From NCBI GenBank assembly GCA_020638905.1, contig JACKHP010000029.1:1-52891 (forward strand): a stretch of 52,891 nucleotides of DNA, written 5' to 3'. The DNA comes from Planctomycetota bacterium. Lineage in GTDB: Bacteria > Planctomycetota > B15-G4. Below, piece after piece: positions 34,157-42,390 of the stretch (position 1 is its first letter; each line of letters opens with the position of its first letter). Under the pieces are notes generated by a model that was not told the origin of the DNA, did not search any database, and worked only from the letters and a program-made list of their open reading frames with translations. A program made the position numbers and the translations under genes.

Positions 34157-35686
34157 TCAGGGCGACTCGCTGCGCAGACCGTTCGTGGCCGAGTATCCGA
34201 AAATCGCCGCCGAGTCCGCGATCCAGGCCTGCTCGTAGAGCGCGAGGCCCGACGGGAGTCCCGGCGGCCACACCGTGGGGATCGTGAGTTCGCCCTGGGC
34301 GTCGAGCGGCAGGCCGGTGAGGATGACGTCGGGCGTGGGCTTGAGCACGCCGCCCTTGAACGGCGCCGAGAGGTCGGCCACGCCGATCACGAAGGCGAGC
34401 ATCGCGAGCGGACGTCCCTTCGAGATGTCGAAGGCCAGCGGCGTGGCGGGCAGCAGCGGACCGCGCCCGACGAGCAGCGGCGAGCAGTCGGCGAAGCCGG
34501 GCAGACCCGGACCGCAGCGCATGAACGGGGCGACGTAGCCGACCGTGGCGAGCGAACCGCCGCTGCCCGCGGCCGCGATCGTCCCACCTCGCTGGGGCAG
34601 GTCGTCGAACGCCACCTCCGAGAGGCCCGGCAGCGTGAGCAGCGGATGGGACGGGACGGAGAGCGCCAGCGACTCGAGCGACGAGCTGTTCGTGACCCAC
34701 ACGCCGTACTGCGGGTTGGCCGCGTTCGGGGTGCCGAGGTTCAGCGACTGCTTGTCGAACTGTCCCGCGCCCGGAGGACCGGAGTAGTCGACGACCTCGA
34801 CCGGTCCTACGTCGTTCACCATCTCGTACACGATCGAGTACGTGTCGTACACGTCGCCCGCGAAGGGGCTGCCGTCGTCGGGGGTCTCGGAGAGCGAGAA
34901 CATGAGCTCGGTGAAGAAGTCCGCCTCGGCGTCGAACGCGCGTCCCATGAGCTCGAGGTAGATCGTGACCGTCTTGCCCGGCATGCCGGGGATGACCTCG
35001 AGCTTCTTGGTCATCTCCATGCCCTCGGCGGTGTACGACGTGCCGTCGGCGAGCGCGGTCACCGCGGTCGATCCGAGCGGCATGACCTCGCGCGCGAGGT
35101 GGTCGGCCGGGTCGGCCTCGTCGGGCGAGAGCGCCGTCGTGCCCTTCGCGATGCGCCGCGACTGCTTGTGGTAGTAGTTGCGCCGTCCCGACTGGACGAC
35201 GAGCAACGCCTCGGGACTGTACGAGTACGCGCCGGCGTGCATCGTGGTGCACTTGATCCAGCGGTACGTCGGCGGCGTGGGCGGGATCCAGATCTCGATG
35301 CAGACCGTGACCGAGTCGGCGCACGGGTCCTGCGGGTCCTGCGAATAGCCGCCGAGCTTGACGAGCATGCCCGTGTCGTTCGGGTCGTCGGGCCCGGGGA
35401 AGGTGTGCGCGCCGCCGCCGGGCGTGTCGGCCAGCGTGCCGTCGAGCGGCGACGCCGCGTCGAACAGGCGGCTGCGCGGCACGCCGAACTCGACGTTGCC
35501 GGGGTGGCTGCCGATCACCACCACGTTCGGCGGCTGCGGGCCGCCGGTGTAGTGGAAGAGCACGATGTCGGGCGCGGGTGGAGGGGGCGTCCGGCCGCCG
35601 CCCGTCTGGGCGAGGCCCGGTCCCGCGAGCAGCAGCAGCGCCGCCAGGGCGGTCGCGGCCGTCGGGTTCCGCTCGAGGCTGAGCAT
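34157..35686 (-). CDS. Exported protein of unknown function with shared C-terminal domain
   Basis: 509 residues. The N-terminus (ALAALLLLAGPGLAQ) is a signal peptide. I do not recognise the central 370 residues; they look beta-rich, with CIEIWIPPTPPTYRWIKC containing two Cys and several long strands (KTVTIYLELMGRAFDAEADF). The last 110 residues (CGPGLPGFADCSPLLVGRG ... PFKGGVLKPTPDVIL ... GLALYEQAWIADSAAIFG) align with the ends of the proteins at 18820, 24277 and 26703, including the PF.GG.L..tPD core and a SATNGLR end. The stop codon is at the edge of array C2. A candidate -10 lies 38 bases before the ATG. Confidence 0.7.
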   Translation of the reverse strand: MLSLERNPTAATALAALLLLAGPGLAQTGGGRTPPPPAPDIVLFHYTGGPQPPNVVVIGSHPGNVEFGVPRSRLFDAASPLDGTLADTPGGGAHTFPGPDDPNDTGMLVKLGGYSQDPQDPCADSVTVCIEIWIPPTPPTYRWIKCTTMHAGAYSYSPEALLVVQSGRRNYYHKQSRRIAKGTTALSPDEADPADHLAREVMPLGSTAVTALADGTSYTAEGMEMTKKLEVIPGMPGKTVTIYLELMGRAFDAEADFFTELMFSLSETPDDGSPFAGDVYDTYSIVYEMVNDVGPVEVVDYSGPPGAGQFDKQSLNLGTPNAANPQYGVWVTNSSSLESLALSVPSHPLLTLPGLSEVAFDDLPQRGGTIAAAGSGGSLATVGYVAPFMRCGPGLPGFADCSPLLVGRGPLLPATPLAFDISKGRPLAMLAFVIGVADLSAPFKGGVLKPTPDVILTGLPLDAQGELTIPTVWPPGLPSGLALYEQAWIADSAAIFGYSATNGLRSESP

Positions 35687-35723
35687 GGTGTCGACTCCGG
35701 GAAGGGGTGGGACGCCGGTCCCG

Positions 35724-35729
35724 ATTGTG
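35724..35729 (-). promoter_or_regulatory. Candidate -10 element of the gene starting at 35686
   Basis: CACAAT within GGGACACAATCGG on the minus strand, the same block as at 16188-16193. Confidence 0.35.
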
Positions 35730-35845
35730 TCCCATCCTGGCGAACCGTGGGGGCACGGGTCGCGGGACGCGGGGGACGTCGACCCGACCGATCCCCCATC
35801 CGCGCCGGGCTCCGGACGTGCCTCAGCGAAATCGCGGGCGGCGGA

Positions 35846-36988
35846 TCAGGGCGCGCGTTCGAGCTCGACCCGCACGCGCTCGGTCCAGGTCTCGCCGGCG
35901 TCGTCGGTGGAGCTCTCGACCCACGCCAAGCGGTCGTCGGACGGGTGCGAGATCGCCATGCGCGCCACGAGCCGGCCGCGCTCGCCGGGACACACGAAGT
36001 CGCCCCCGTCGGCGCGGAAGTCGCCGGCGAACGACCACAGGTGCCCGTCGTGATCGTCGCGGCGGAACATCTCCCAGCTTCGGCGGTCGGCGCGTCGGCC
36101 GGTGCCACGCAGGTGTCCCCACAGGCCGACGCGCTCGAGCGCCGGACCCGTCTCGCCGGCGTCCTCGTGCCAGCGTTCGAGGATGGCCGAGCCCTGGAGC
36201 AGCGGGTCGGCCTCGTAGCGGCAGGTCGAGTCGACCCAGCGGCCGTCGTCGAGCAGGCGGCTCACGCGGCCCGTCCAGCGACCGAGCAACTGCCGCGCGT
36301 CGGACTGGTCGGGACGCGCCACGGCCAGCGCGCCGCCGTCGTGGGCCAGCAGCGCGGCCAGGTCGGGACGCGTGTCGTCGTGGCGGCTCAGCTCGAACAC
36401 GCTGGGCGTGCGCCACGTGATCGTGTCGTCCGCGGACAGCTGGCTCTCCCAGCGCAGGCCGAAGGACGAGATGTCGGACAACGTGGTGCGCGCGTCGAGG
36501 ACCCGTCCCTTCGCGTCGGACTCCTGCCCCAGCAGTTCGAGGCGTCCGTGCCGGAAGACGCCCTCGTCCAGCTCGAAGCCGGCGTCACCGGGCGCCGGCC
36601 AGTAGTGCAGCAGCACCCACGTGCGGCGGCTCGAGTCGAACGTGAACAGGTCGAGACCCGAGACCTCGTGCTCGCCGAGCGCGCCCGTCCACAGTCCGAC
36701 GAGCAGGCGGCCATCGAGCAGGCCGGTCACGCGCAGCTCGAGCGGCCCGTCGCGGTCGTAGAGTCCGCTGTGACGCATGAGCCAGGCGTCGGCGTCGAAG
36801 CGTCCGACCAGCACGTCGAGCTGCCGCTCGGGATGGGCGTCGTCGAGCCAGCTCGGGAGCGCGTTCGTCGGGTCGTCGCGGGGCGAGACGGTGGTCGCGA
36901 GCACGCCGCCGACCGTGACGCAGAGCGCGAACGCGAAGGCCAGCCCCGTGCGGCAGGAGCGACGCAAGACGACCGTGGACCCGAGCAT
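35846..36988 (-). CDS. Exported protein with two similar beta-rich halves, function unknown
   Basis: 380 residues with an N-terminal hydrophobic segment (LAFAFALCVTVGGVLATTV). After it come two halves of about 150 residues with similar opening lines: LDVLVGRFDADAWLM... and LLGRWTGRVSRLLDDGRW..., each followed by a WxxxxxxGxGGxE-like arrangement of W and aromatic strands (SWEMFRRDDHDGHLWSFAG). This resembles DUF1579/lipocalin-like domains seen in planctomycete exported proteins, but the match is weak. The start at 36988 is the only ATG before the hydrophobic segment. It diverges from the FKBP gene 150 bases away. No function proposed. Confidence 0.6.
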   Translation of the reverse strand: MLGSTVVLRRSCRTGLAFAFALCVTVGGVLATTVSPRDDPTNALPSWLDDAHPERQLDVLVGRFDADAWLMRHSGLYDRDGPLELRVTGLLDGRLLVGLWTGALGEHEVSGLDLFTFDSSRRTWVLLHYWPAPGDAGFELDEGVFRHGRLELLGQESDAKGRVLDARTTLSDISSFGLRWESQLSADDTITWRTPSVFELSRHDDTRPDLAALLAHDGGALAVARPDQSDARQLLGRWTGRVSRLLDDGRWVDSTCRYEADPLLQGSAILERWHEDAGETGPALERVGLWGHLRGTGRRADRRSWEMFRRDDHDGHLWSFAGDFRADGGDFVCPGERGRLVARMAISHPSDDRLAWVESSTDDAGETWTERVRVELERAP

Positions 36989-37095
36989 GCCAACTCCCGC
37001 GCGCGGACGGAGACGGGTGTCACCCTACCGCGACGGGCGGGCTTCGCAAAGCGCGCGGAGCGGCGACCTCGCGGCGCGGGCCGCGCCACGCGGGT

Positions 37096-37104
37096 TGCTA
37101 CAGT
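37096..37104 (+). promoter_or_regulatory. Extended -10 promoter of the FKBP gene
   Basis: TGCTACAGT, 33 bases before the ATG at 37138. TG-extended -10, no clear -35; a short GGGTGG/CCACCC stem follows. Confidence 0.5.
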
Positions 37105-37137
37105 GGGTGGCTCCACCCCACCCGCGGAAGGTGCGCC

Positions 37138-37545
37138 ATGTTCCGTCGTCTCCTCGCCGCCCTGACCGGAAGGACGTCCATGAAGGTCCCTGAATTCGTG
37201 CTGCCCGCCCAGCCGCAGACCACCGCCTCGGGCCTCGGCTACGAGGTCGTGACCGAGGGCACGGGCGCCAAGCCCGGAGCGCGCGACACGGTCACCGTGC
37301 ACTACGCCGGCTGGCTCCCGGACGGCACGCTCTTCGACGCCTCGTACTCGCGCGGCCAGACGATCAGCTTCCCGTTGAACGGCGTGATCAAGGGCTGGAC
37401 CGAGGGCCTGCAGCTCATGTCCGTGGGCTCGACCTACCGCTTCGTGATCCCGCCCGAGCTGGGCTACGGCGCGCGCGGCGCGCCGCCGGTGATCGGGCCG
37501 AACGCGACGCTCGTCTTCCACGTCGAACTCGTCAAGGTCGGCTGA
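37138..37545 (+). CDS. FKBP-type peptidyl-prolyl isomerase
   Basis: 135 residues. The FKBP fold is complete: VTVHYAGWLPDGTLFDASYSRG, FPLNGVIKGWTEGLQLM, and YRFVIPPELGYGARGAPPVI with the active-site aromatic residues (Y in HYAG, F in LFD, W in KGW, Y in LGYG) and FHVELVKV at the end. It speeds cis-trans isomerisation of prolyl bonds. The 14 residues before MKVPEF may be extra; an inner ATG at 37180 gives the usual FKBP start. No cleavable signal is evident, so a cytoplasmic location is likely. The esterase gene starts eight bases after its stop. Confidence 0.92.
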   Translation: MFRRLLAALTGRTSMKVPEFVLPAQPQTTASGLGYEVVTEGTGAKPGARDTVTVHYAGWLPDGTLFDASYSRGQTISFPLNGVIKGWTEGLQLMSVGSTYRFVIPPELGYGARGAPPVIGPNATLVFHVELVKVG

Positions 37546-37553
37546 GCACCCGC

Positions 37554-38222
37554 ATGACCACGCTGCTCCCCTGCGTCGAGACCGGCGCGACGAGCGACGC
37601 GCGCGCGTCGGTCGTGTGGTTGCACGGGCTGGGCGCCGACGGCCACGACTTCGAGCCGATCGTGCCGCTGCTGGGCGTCGGAGAGCTGGGCGTGCGCTTC
37701 GTCTTCCCGCACGCGCCGGCCATCCCGGTCAGCATCAACGCCGGCTTCGTGATGCCCGCCTGGTACGACATCCGCGAGCTCGACCTGCGCCGGGAGCCCG
37801 ACCTCGTCGGCGTGCGACGCTCGTGCGCGCAGGTCGTGGCGCTCGTCGAGCGCGAACGCGAACGCGGCGTCCCGGCCGAGCGCATCGTGCTCGCGGGCTT
37901 CAGCCAGGGCGGCGCCATCGCGCTCGCCGCGGGACTGCGCTTCCCCGAGCGGCTGGCGGGACTCATGGCGCTCTCGACCTACCTCGTCGACGAGGACGGC
38001 CTGCGTCGCGAGCGCAGCGCGGCCAACGCCGACGTCCCGGTCTTCGCCGCCCACGGGACGTCCGACCCGATGGTGCCCTACGAGCGCGGCGAGGCCGGGC
38101 GCGACCGGCTGATCAGCCTCGGCTACACGGTCGAGTGGCACGCCTATCCCATGCAGCACCAGGTCTGCCAGGAGGAGATCGACGACATCGGCGCCTGGCT
38201 GCGCGCGCGCCTGGGCGGCTGA
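37554..38222 (+). CDS. Carboxylesterase / phospholipase-like hydrolase (YpfH/EstB type)
   Basis: 222 residues, typical of the small cytoplasmic carboxylesterase/acyl-thioesterase family. WLHGLGADGHDF carries the oxyanion hole, GFSQGG the nucleophile Ser117, HGTSDPMVPY the acid Asp and MQHQVCQEE the catalytic His. AWYDIRELD is a further family segment. It hydrolyses small esters or acyl-protein thioesters; the natural substrate is not known. The ATG follows the FKBP stop by eight bases, so the pair forms a transcriptional unit. Confidence 0.9.
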   Translation: MTTLLPCVETGATSDARASVVWLHGLGADGHDFEPIVPLLGVGELGVRFVFPHAPAIPVSINAGFVMPAWYDIRELDLRREPDLVGVRRSCAQVVALVERERERGVPAERIVLAGFSQGGAIALAAGLRFPERLAGLMALSTYLVDEDGLRRERSAANADVPVFAAHGTSDPMVPYERGEAGRDRLISLGYTVEWHAYPMQHQVCQEEIDDIGAWLRARLGG

Positions 38223-38329
38223 GCCCGGCCGACGGGGACGCCGGACGCGGCGCGGGATTCTGCGCCATGCGCGCGCCCGCGCGGCACATCCGCTCGCCGG
38301 GACGCCGCGCGCGGGGCGCAGGTCGGGGT

Positions 38330-38338
38330 TGCTAGACT
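38330..38338 (+). promoter_or_regulatory. Extended -10 promoter of dsbD
   Basis: TGCTAGACT, 71 bases before the ATG at 38410, with the TG of an extended -10 and no clear -35. A good ribosome-binding site (GAGGAGAGAGG) precedes the ATG. Confidence 0.45.
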
Positions 38339-38409
38339 CGGGCCGACTCTGCCCGGCCCGCACGCGGGCGCCGTCCGCCGTACGAGGTCGTCCGTCGAGG
38401 AGAGAGGTC

Positions 38410-40305
38410 ATGCACCGTCCGCCGCTCGCCGCGCTGCTCGCGCTCGTCGTGCTGCTCGTGTCGTCCGTCGCCGCGCCGGTCGCGGCCCAGAAGGGCGGCG
38501 GCTTCGATCTGGGACCCCCGGGCGGCCTCGGGGGTTTCGACCAGCACGCGCACGCCGAGCTCTTCTCGCGCGTCGTGGGCGAGCGTGTCGAGGTCGCGCT
38601 GCGCATCGCCATCGACGACGGCTGGCACCTCTACCACGACGACCTGGGCAACCCCGACGCGATCGGCAAGCCGACGCAGATCTGGCTCACGGCCGAGAAC
38701 GTGACCTTCGGCAAGCCGCGCTTCCCGAAGCCGCTCAAGCTCGACCAGGAGGGTCTCGGCACGTGGATCTACGGGCACGCGGGCGAGATGCTGATCTACG
38801 CCGCGGGCTTCGTCGACCCGGGCACCCAGCCGGGCGTGGTCGAGGCGCGTCTCGACGGCCTGACCTGCGAAGACCTCGGCACCTGCGTCCCGTACGAGGA
38901 GAAGGTCACCTCGCGCGGCGCCGGTGACGACGCACTCTTCGCGGCATTCCCCACCGAGCTGCTCGAGGCCGGACCCGCCGGGACGCAGGACGCGACGTCC
39001 GGGGGCGCGAGCGACGCGAACGCTCCTTCCGCGGTGCCCGAGCGTCCCGACGAGGCCTGGGACGCGGTCACGTTCCCCGACTTCGCGCCGCGCGCCGAGC
39101 AGGCGCAGCACGGGCTGCTCGTGTGGCTGCTGCTGGCGTTCCTGGCCGGGATGATCCTGAACGTGATGCCGTGCGTCCTGCCGGTCATCTCGATCAAGGT
39201 GCTCTCGTTCGTGCAGCAGGCGGGTGAAGACAAGAAGCGCGTGCTGCACCTCGGGCTCGCGTTCGCTGCCGGCATCGTGACGGTCTTCCTGGTGCTCGCC
39301 ACGCTGGCCGCGGTGATCGGCCTGTCGTGGGGCCAGCAGTTCCAGAGCCAGGCGTTCCTGGTCACGATGGTCGGGCTCGTGTTCGCCTTCGCGCTGTCGC
39401 TGTTCGGCGTCTTCGAGCTGGGCGTGCCCGTGGCCGTGGGACAGCTGGCCGGCGGCTACCGCGAGGGCCTGGGCGACGCGTTCGCGAAGGGCGCGCTGGC
39501 GACGATCCTGGCCACGCCGTGCAGCGGTCCGTTCCTCGGCAGCACGCTCACGTGGACGTTGGCCCAGCCCGCGTTCACGATCTACGCCATCTTCCTGTGC
39601 CTCGGACTCGGCATGGCGCTGCCGTACGTCGTGCTCACCGCGAACCCCAAGCTGCTCGAGCTCGTCCCCAAGCCCGGCCCCTGGATGGACACCTTCAAGC
39701 AGGCCATGGGCTTCGTGCTCATGGCCACGGTGATCTACCTGCTCATCAGCGTCCGCCAGGACCTGCTGCTGTTCACCACCACCTTCCTGCTCTTCGTCGC
39801 CCTCGGCGCCTGGTGGTGGGGACGCTTCGCGACCTGGGACAAGCCCAAGCCGAAGCGTCTGGCGCACCTCGCCGTGGCGCTGCTGCTCGTGGCCGGCGGC
39901 GCGCGCCTCGCGTTCGTCGAGTTCAAGGGACTGTTCGAGGCCGGCGACGACGATTGGCAGGCCTTCGACCCCGACGTGTTCCGGCAGGCGCTCGACGACG
40001 GACGCTCGGTGTTCGTCGACTTCACCGCCGACTGGTGCCCGAACTGCAAGTACAACGAGAAGTGGGTCTACGACGACGCGCGCGTGCGCTCGGCGTTCGA
40101 GCAGAAGGACGTCCTGCGGCTGCGCGCCGACATCACCCACGCCGACGCGTACACGCGCATGCTCGGACGCCTGCAGCGCCAGCTCGGTTCGGTCTCGATC
40201 CCGTTCATGGCGCTCTTCCCGTCCGACGCGCCGAGCGAGCCGCACGTGCGGCCCGACATCGTCTTCAAGGACGACCTGCTCGGCCTGCTCGACGCGCTGC
40301 CCTGA
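38410..40305 (+). CDS. dsbD: Thiol:disulfide interchange protein DsbD
   Basis: Carries electrons from cytoplasmic thioredoxin across the membrane to keep periplasmic proteins reduced. 631 residues with all three parts: an exported N-terminal alpha domain after a signal peptide (LLALVVLLVSSVAAPVAA), with the cysteine pair Cys153 and Cys159; an eight-helix membrane domain with Cys255 in NVMPCVLP and Cys371 in ATPCSGPFLG; and a C-terminal thioredoxin domain with Cys543-Cys546 (WCPNC). The length matches the family. The domain order and all six cysteines are as in E. coli DsbD. The ATG at 38410 was chosen because it follows a strong ribosome-binding site and precedes the signal peptide. A Nudix gene follows 34 bases downstream. 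Confidence 0.93.
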   Translation: MHRPPLAALLALVVLLVSSVAAPVAAQKGGGFDLGPPGGLGGFDQHAHAELFSRVVGERVEVALRIAIDDGWHLYHDDLGNPDAIGKPTQIWLTAENVTFGKPRFPKPLKLDQEGLGTWIYGHAGEMLIYAAGFVDPGTQPGVVEARLDGLTCEDLGTCVPYEEKVTSRGAGDDALFAAFPTELLEAGPAGTQDATSGGASDANAPSAVPERPDEAWDAVTFPDFAPRAEQAQHGLLVWLLLAFLAGMILNVMPCVLPVISIKVLSFVQQAGEDKKRVLHLGLAFAAGIVTVFLVLATLAAVIGLSWGQQFQSQAFLVTMVGLVFAFALSLFGVFELGVPVAVGQLAGGYREGLGDAFAKGALATILATPCSGPFLGSTLTWTLAQPAFTIYAIFLCLGLGMALPYVVLTANPKLLELVPKPGPWMDTFKQAMGFVLMATVIYLLISVRQDLLLFTTTFLLFVALGAWWWGRFATWDKPKPKRLAHLAVALLLVAGGARLAFVEFKGLFEAGDDDWQAFDPDVFRQALDDGRSVFVDFTADWCPNCKYNEKWVYDDARVRSAFEQKDVLRLRADITHADAYTRMLGRLQRQLGSVSIPFMALFPSDAPSEPHVRPDIVFKDDLLGLLDALP

Positions 40306-40339
40306 CGGAGCGCGGCGCGCTCGGCGCCGCCCTGGTCCC

Positions 40340-40933
40340 ATGCTGCCGCCCGACCTGTTCGAACGACTGCTCGCGTTCCGTCCCCCGCCGGTGACGGACG
40401 TGCCGACGCGTCGCGCGGCGGTGGCCGCGGTGCTCGCGCTGCGCTCGGACGAGCGCACGCACGAGACGACGCCGCACGTGCTGCTCATGAAGCGCGTCGA
40501 ACACCCGCGCGACCCGTGGTCGGGACACGTCTCGTTCCCCGGCGGCACGATGGAACCCGACGACCGCGACCTGCTCGCCACGGCCCTGCGCGAGACGCGC
40601 GAGGAGGTCGGGCTCGACCTGTCCGCCGATGCGCGGCTGCTGTGCCCGCTCACGCCGGTGATCGCCATGGGCCGCGGCGTGGTGCTCGACATGGACGTCT
40701 CGCCGTTCGTGTTCCGGCTCGAACGCGAGAGCGAGATCCGTCCCAACGACGAGGCCGAGCACGCCTTCTGGTTCCCGCTCGCGCGCGCGGCCTCGGGCGA
40801 ACTCGACGGCGTGCACGTCTGGCGCCGGGGCGCCGACCGGCGTGAGCTGCCCTGCTGGACGTTCGCCGGACAGACGGTCTGGGGCCTGACCTACCGCATG
40901 CTGCGCGACCTGCTGGGCGCCGCCGGAGCCTGA
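40340..40933 (+). CDS. Nudix hydrolase, NudL/CoA-pyrophosphatase-like
   Basis: 197 residues. The Nudix box is recognisable as HVSFPGGTMEPDDRDLLAT then ALRETREEVGL, giving the REtxEExGL core that binds the metal. As in the NudL/CoA-diphosphatase group, the first Glu position of the classic box is replaced (Asp here), and HVLLMKRVEHPRDPWSG precedes the box with the usual LL..R pattern. The family cleaves CoA or related nucleotide diphosphates; the substrate here is inferred only. The C-terminal FAGQTVWGLTYRML matches the end of that group. It follows dsbD closely, but a functional link is not evident. Confidence 0.82.
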   Translation: MLPPDLFERLLAFRPPPVTDVPTRRAAVAAVLALRSDERTHETTPHVLLMKRVEHPRDPWSGHVSFPGGTMEPDDRDLLATALRETREEVGLDLSADARLLCPLTPVIAMGRGVVLDMDVSPFVFRLERESEIRPNDEAEHAFWFPLARAASGELDGVHVWRRGADRRELPCWTFAGQTVWGLTYRMLRDLLGAAGA

Positions 40934-41078
40934 TCCAGCGGGCTCGCCGACGCGCGCTCGAGTCGCCACCCGTCGCGTTTTTGGCCTCAAGAGCAGGGCG
41001 TTGCGGGTCGAAGGGGATCCACCGAGAGGAGGAGGCGACGAGCCTCCCTCGCTCACGGCACGCCCCGAGGTCTCGTCG

Positions 41079-42332
41079 ATGAGCCAGCCGAAGAAGCGCC
41101 CCACCGCCTCGGAGAACGGCGGCCGGGCCGAGGGTCCGGATCGCGACGAAGCGCACGACGCGCTCGAGAGCCTGCCGGAGATCCTCGAGGTCTTCGGCGC
41201 CGCGCCGTTGGTGCACGACTTCGACTTCGCGCCCGCGGACGCGCAGCACACGTCGGACACCGAGGACCGCTCCGACGAGTCGTCCGGCGAGCCGGCGCGC
41301 GATGCGTCGGGACGCTTCACGTCCCCGCACCCCGACGGAGACGCCGACGCGGACGAGCAGAGCGACGTAGCCGACGGCGACACGCAGGGCGCCGCGGACG
41401 ACGAGTCCTCGGCGTTGGACGCGAGCAGTCCGCCGGCGCCCGACGATGCGTCGGTCGTGCTCGGCGGCGGCACGCGCGAGATCCCGCTGCAGCCCTCGCG
41501 GGACGTGTCGGCCGGCGCCTCCCGGCCCGCGCGCGAGACGTCGCAGGCGGTGCGCCTCGTCGTCTCCGACGAACTCTCGGCGCGCCTCGAGAACACCCTG
41601 GCCGCGGGCCTCGTGCGCATGCGCGAGCTCGTGGGACTCTCCGAGCAGCGCCTCGGCAAGCTCGAGGCCACGCTCGACGACCTCTCCAAGCAGACCTCCT
41701 TCCTGCCGGGCAAGCTGCGCGGTCTGGGCGGCAAGCTCGACTCGCTCTCGGGCAGCCTCGGCGACGAGCGCAGCAAGGGCCTGCTCGAGGCGCTCGTGTC
41801 CGTGCTCGACCTGGTCGACGGCGCGCTGGTCGCGTTCCCCGAGGGCGACGCCGCGACGAGCGAGCCGCGACGCTACTTCGAGACGATCGGGACGCGCCTC
41901 AAGCAGATCCTCGAAGACCACCGCCTGCACCCGATCCCGACCGACGTGCCCTTCGACCCGGCGCTGCACCACGCGCTGCAGCAGCTGCCCGTGGCCGAGG
42001 CCGAACGCCACGGCCGCATCGTCGAGGTCTACCGCCGAGGATGGCGCGCCGAGACCGGGGTGCTGCGCTACGCGGACGTGGCCGTCGGACGCCACAGCCC
42101 GCAGGACGCCGCCACCCCACAAGTCTCCCCCCCTGCACAGCCGAAGGGAGACGAGACGAACGGCGATCCCGCCGGATCGTCCGGCGGTGCCGACGCGATC
42201 CCGGTCCACGAACTCGACCCGAGCGAGCTGGACGAGCTCGCGCCGCCCCCCGGGCCCCCGCCCCGCACGGTGACCGACAGCTCGTCCATCACGTTTCGAC
42301 CCGCCCCACCCAGGAACGACCGCGCCCGCTGA
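41079..42332 (+). CDS. GrpE-like nucleotide exchange factor of the second Hsp70 system
   Basis: 417 residues. Residues 1-145 are acidic and low complexity (SDTEDRSDESSGEPARDA). A helical region follows (LENTLAAGLVRMRELVGLSEQRLGKLEATL). The last recognisable part, about residues 260-340, is the GrpE C-terminal beta domain: RLKQILEDHRLHPIPTDVPF, then FDPALHHALQQL and HGRIVEVYRRGWRAETGVLRYADVAVG. This is more than twice the usual GrpE length. The C-terminal tail is again disordered. It lies 58 bases before the Hsp70-like gene, so the two are probably partners. The start at 41079 was chosen over 41001 because of the atypical leading residues. Confidence 0.78.
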   Translation: MSQPKKRPTASENGGRAEGPDRDEAHDALESLPEILEVFGAAPLVHDFDFAPADAQHTSDTEDRSDESSGEPARDASGRFTSPHPDGDADADEQSDVADGDTQGAADDESSALDASSPPAPDDASVVLGGGTREIPLQPSRDVSAGASRPARETSQAVRLVVSDELSARLENTLAAGLVRMRELVGLSEQRLGKLEATLDDLSKQTSFLPGKLRGLGGKLDSLSGSLGDERSKGLLEALVSVLDLVDGALVAFPEGDAATSEPRRYFETIGTRLKQILEDHRLHPIPTDVPFDPALHHALQQLPVAEAERHGRIVEVYRRGWRAETGVLRYADVAVGRHSPQDAATPQVSPPAQPKGDETNGDPAGSSGGADAIPVHELDPSELDELAPPPGPPPRTVTDSSSITFRPAPPRNDRAR

Positions 42333-42390
42333 GACGTGACGAGCCGGCCGCCTCGACCAGACACCCACGAAGAGACCCAAGGAGCCTGCG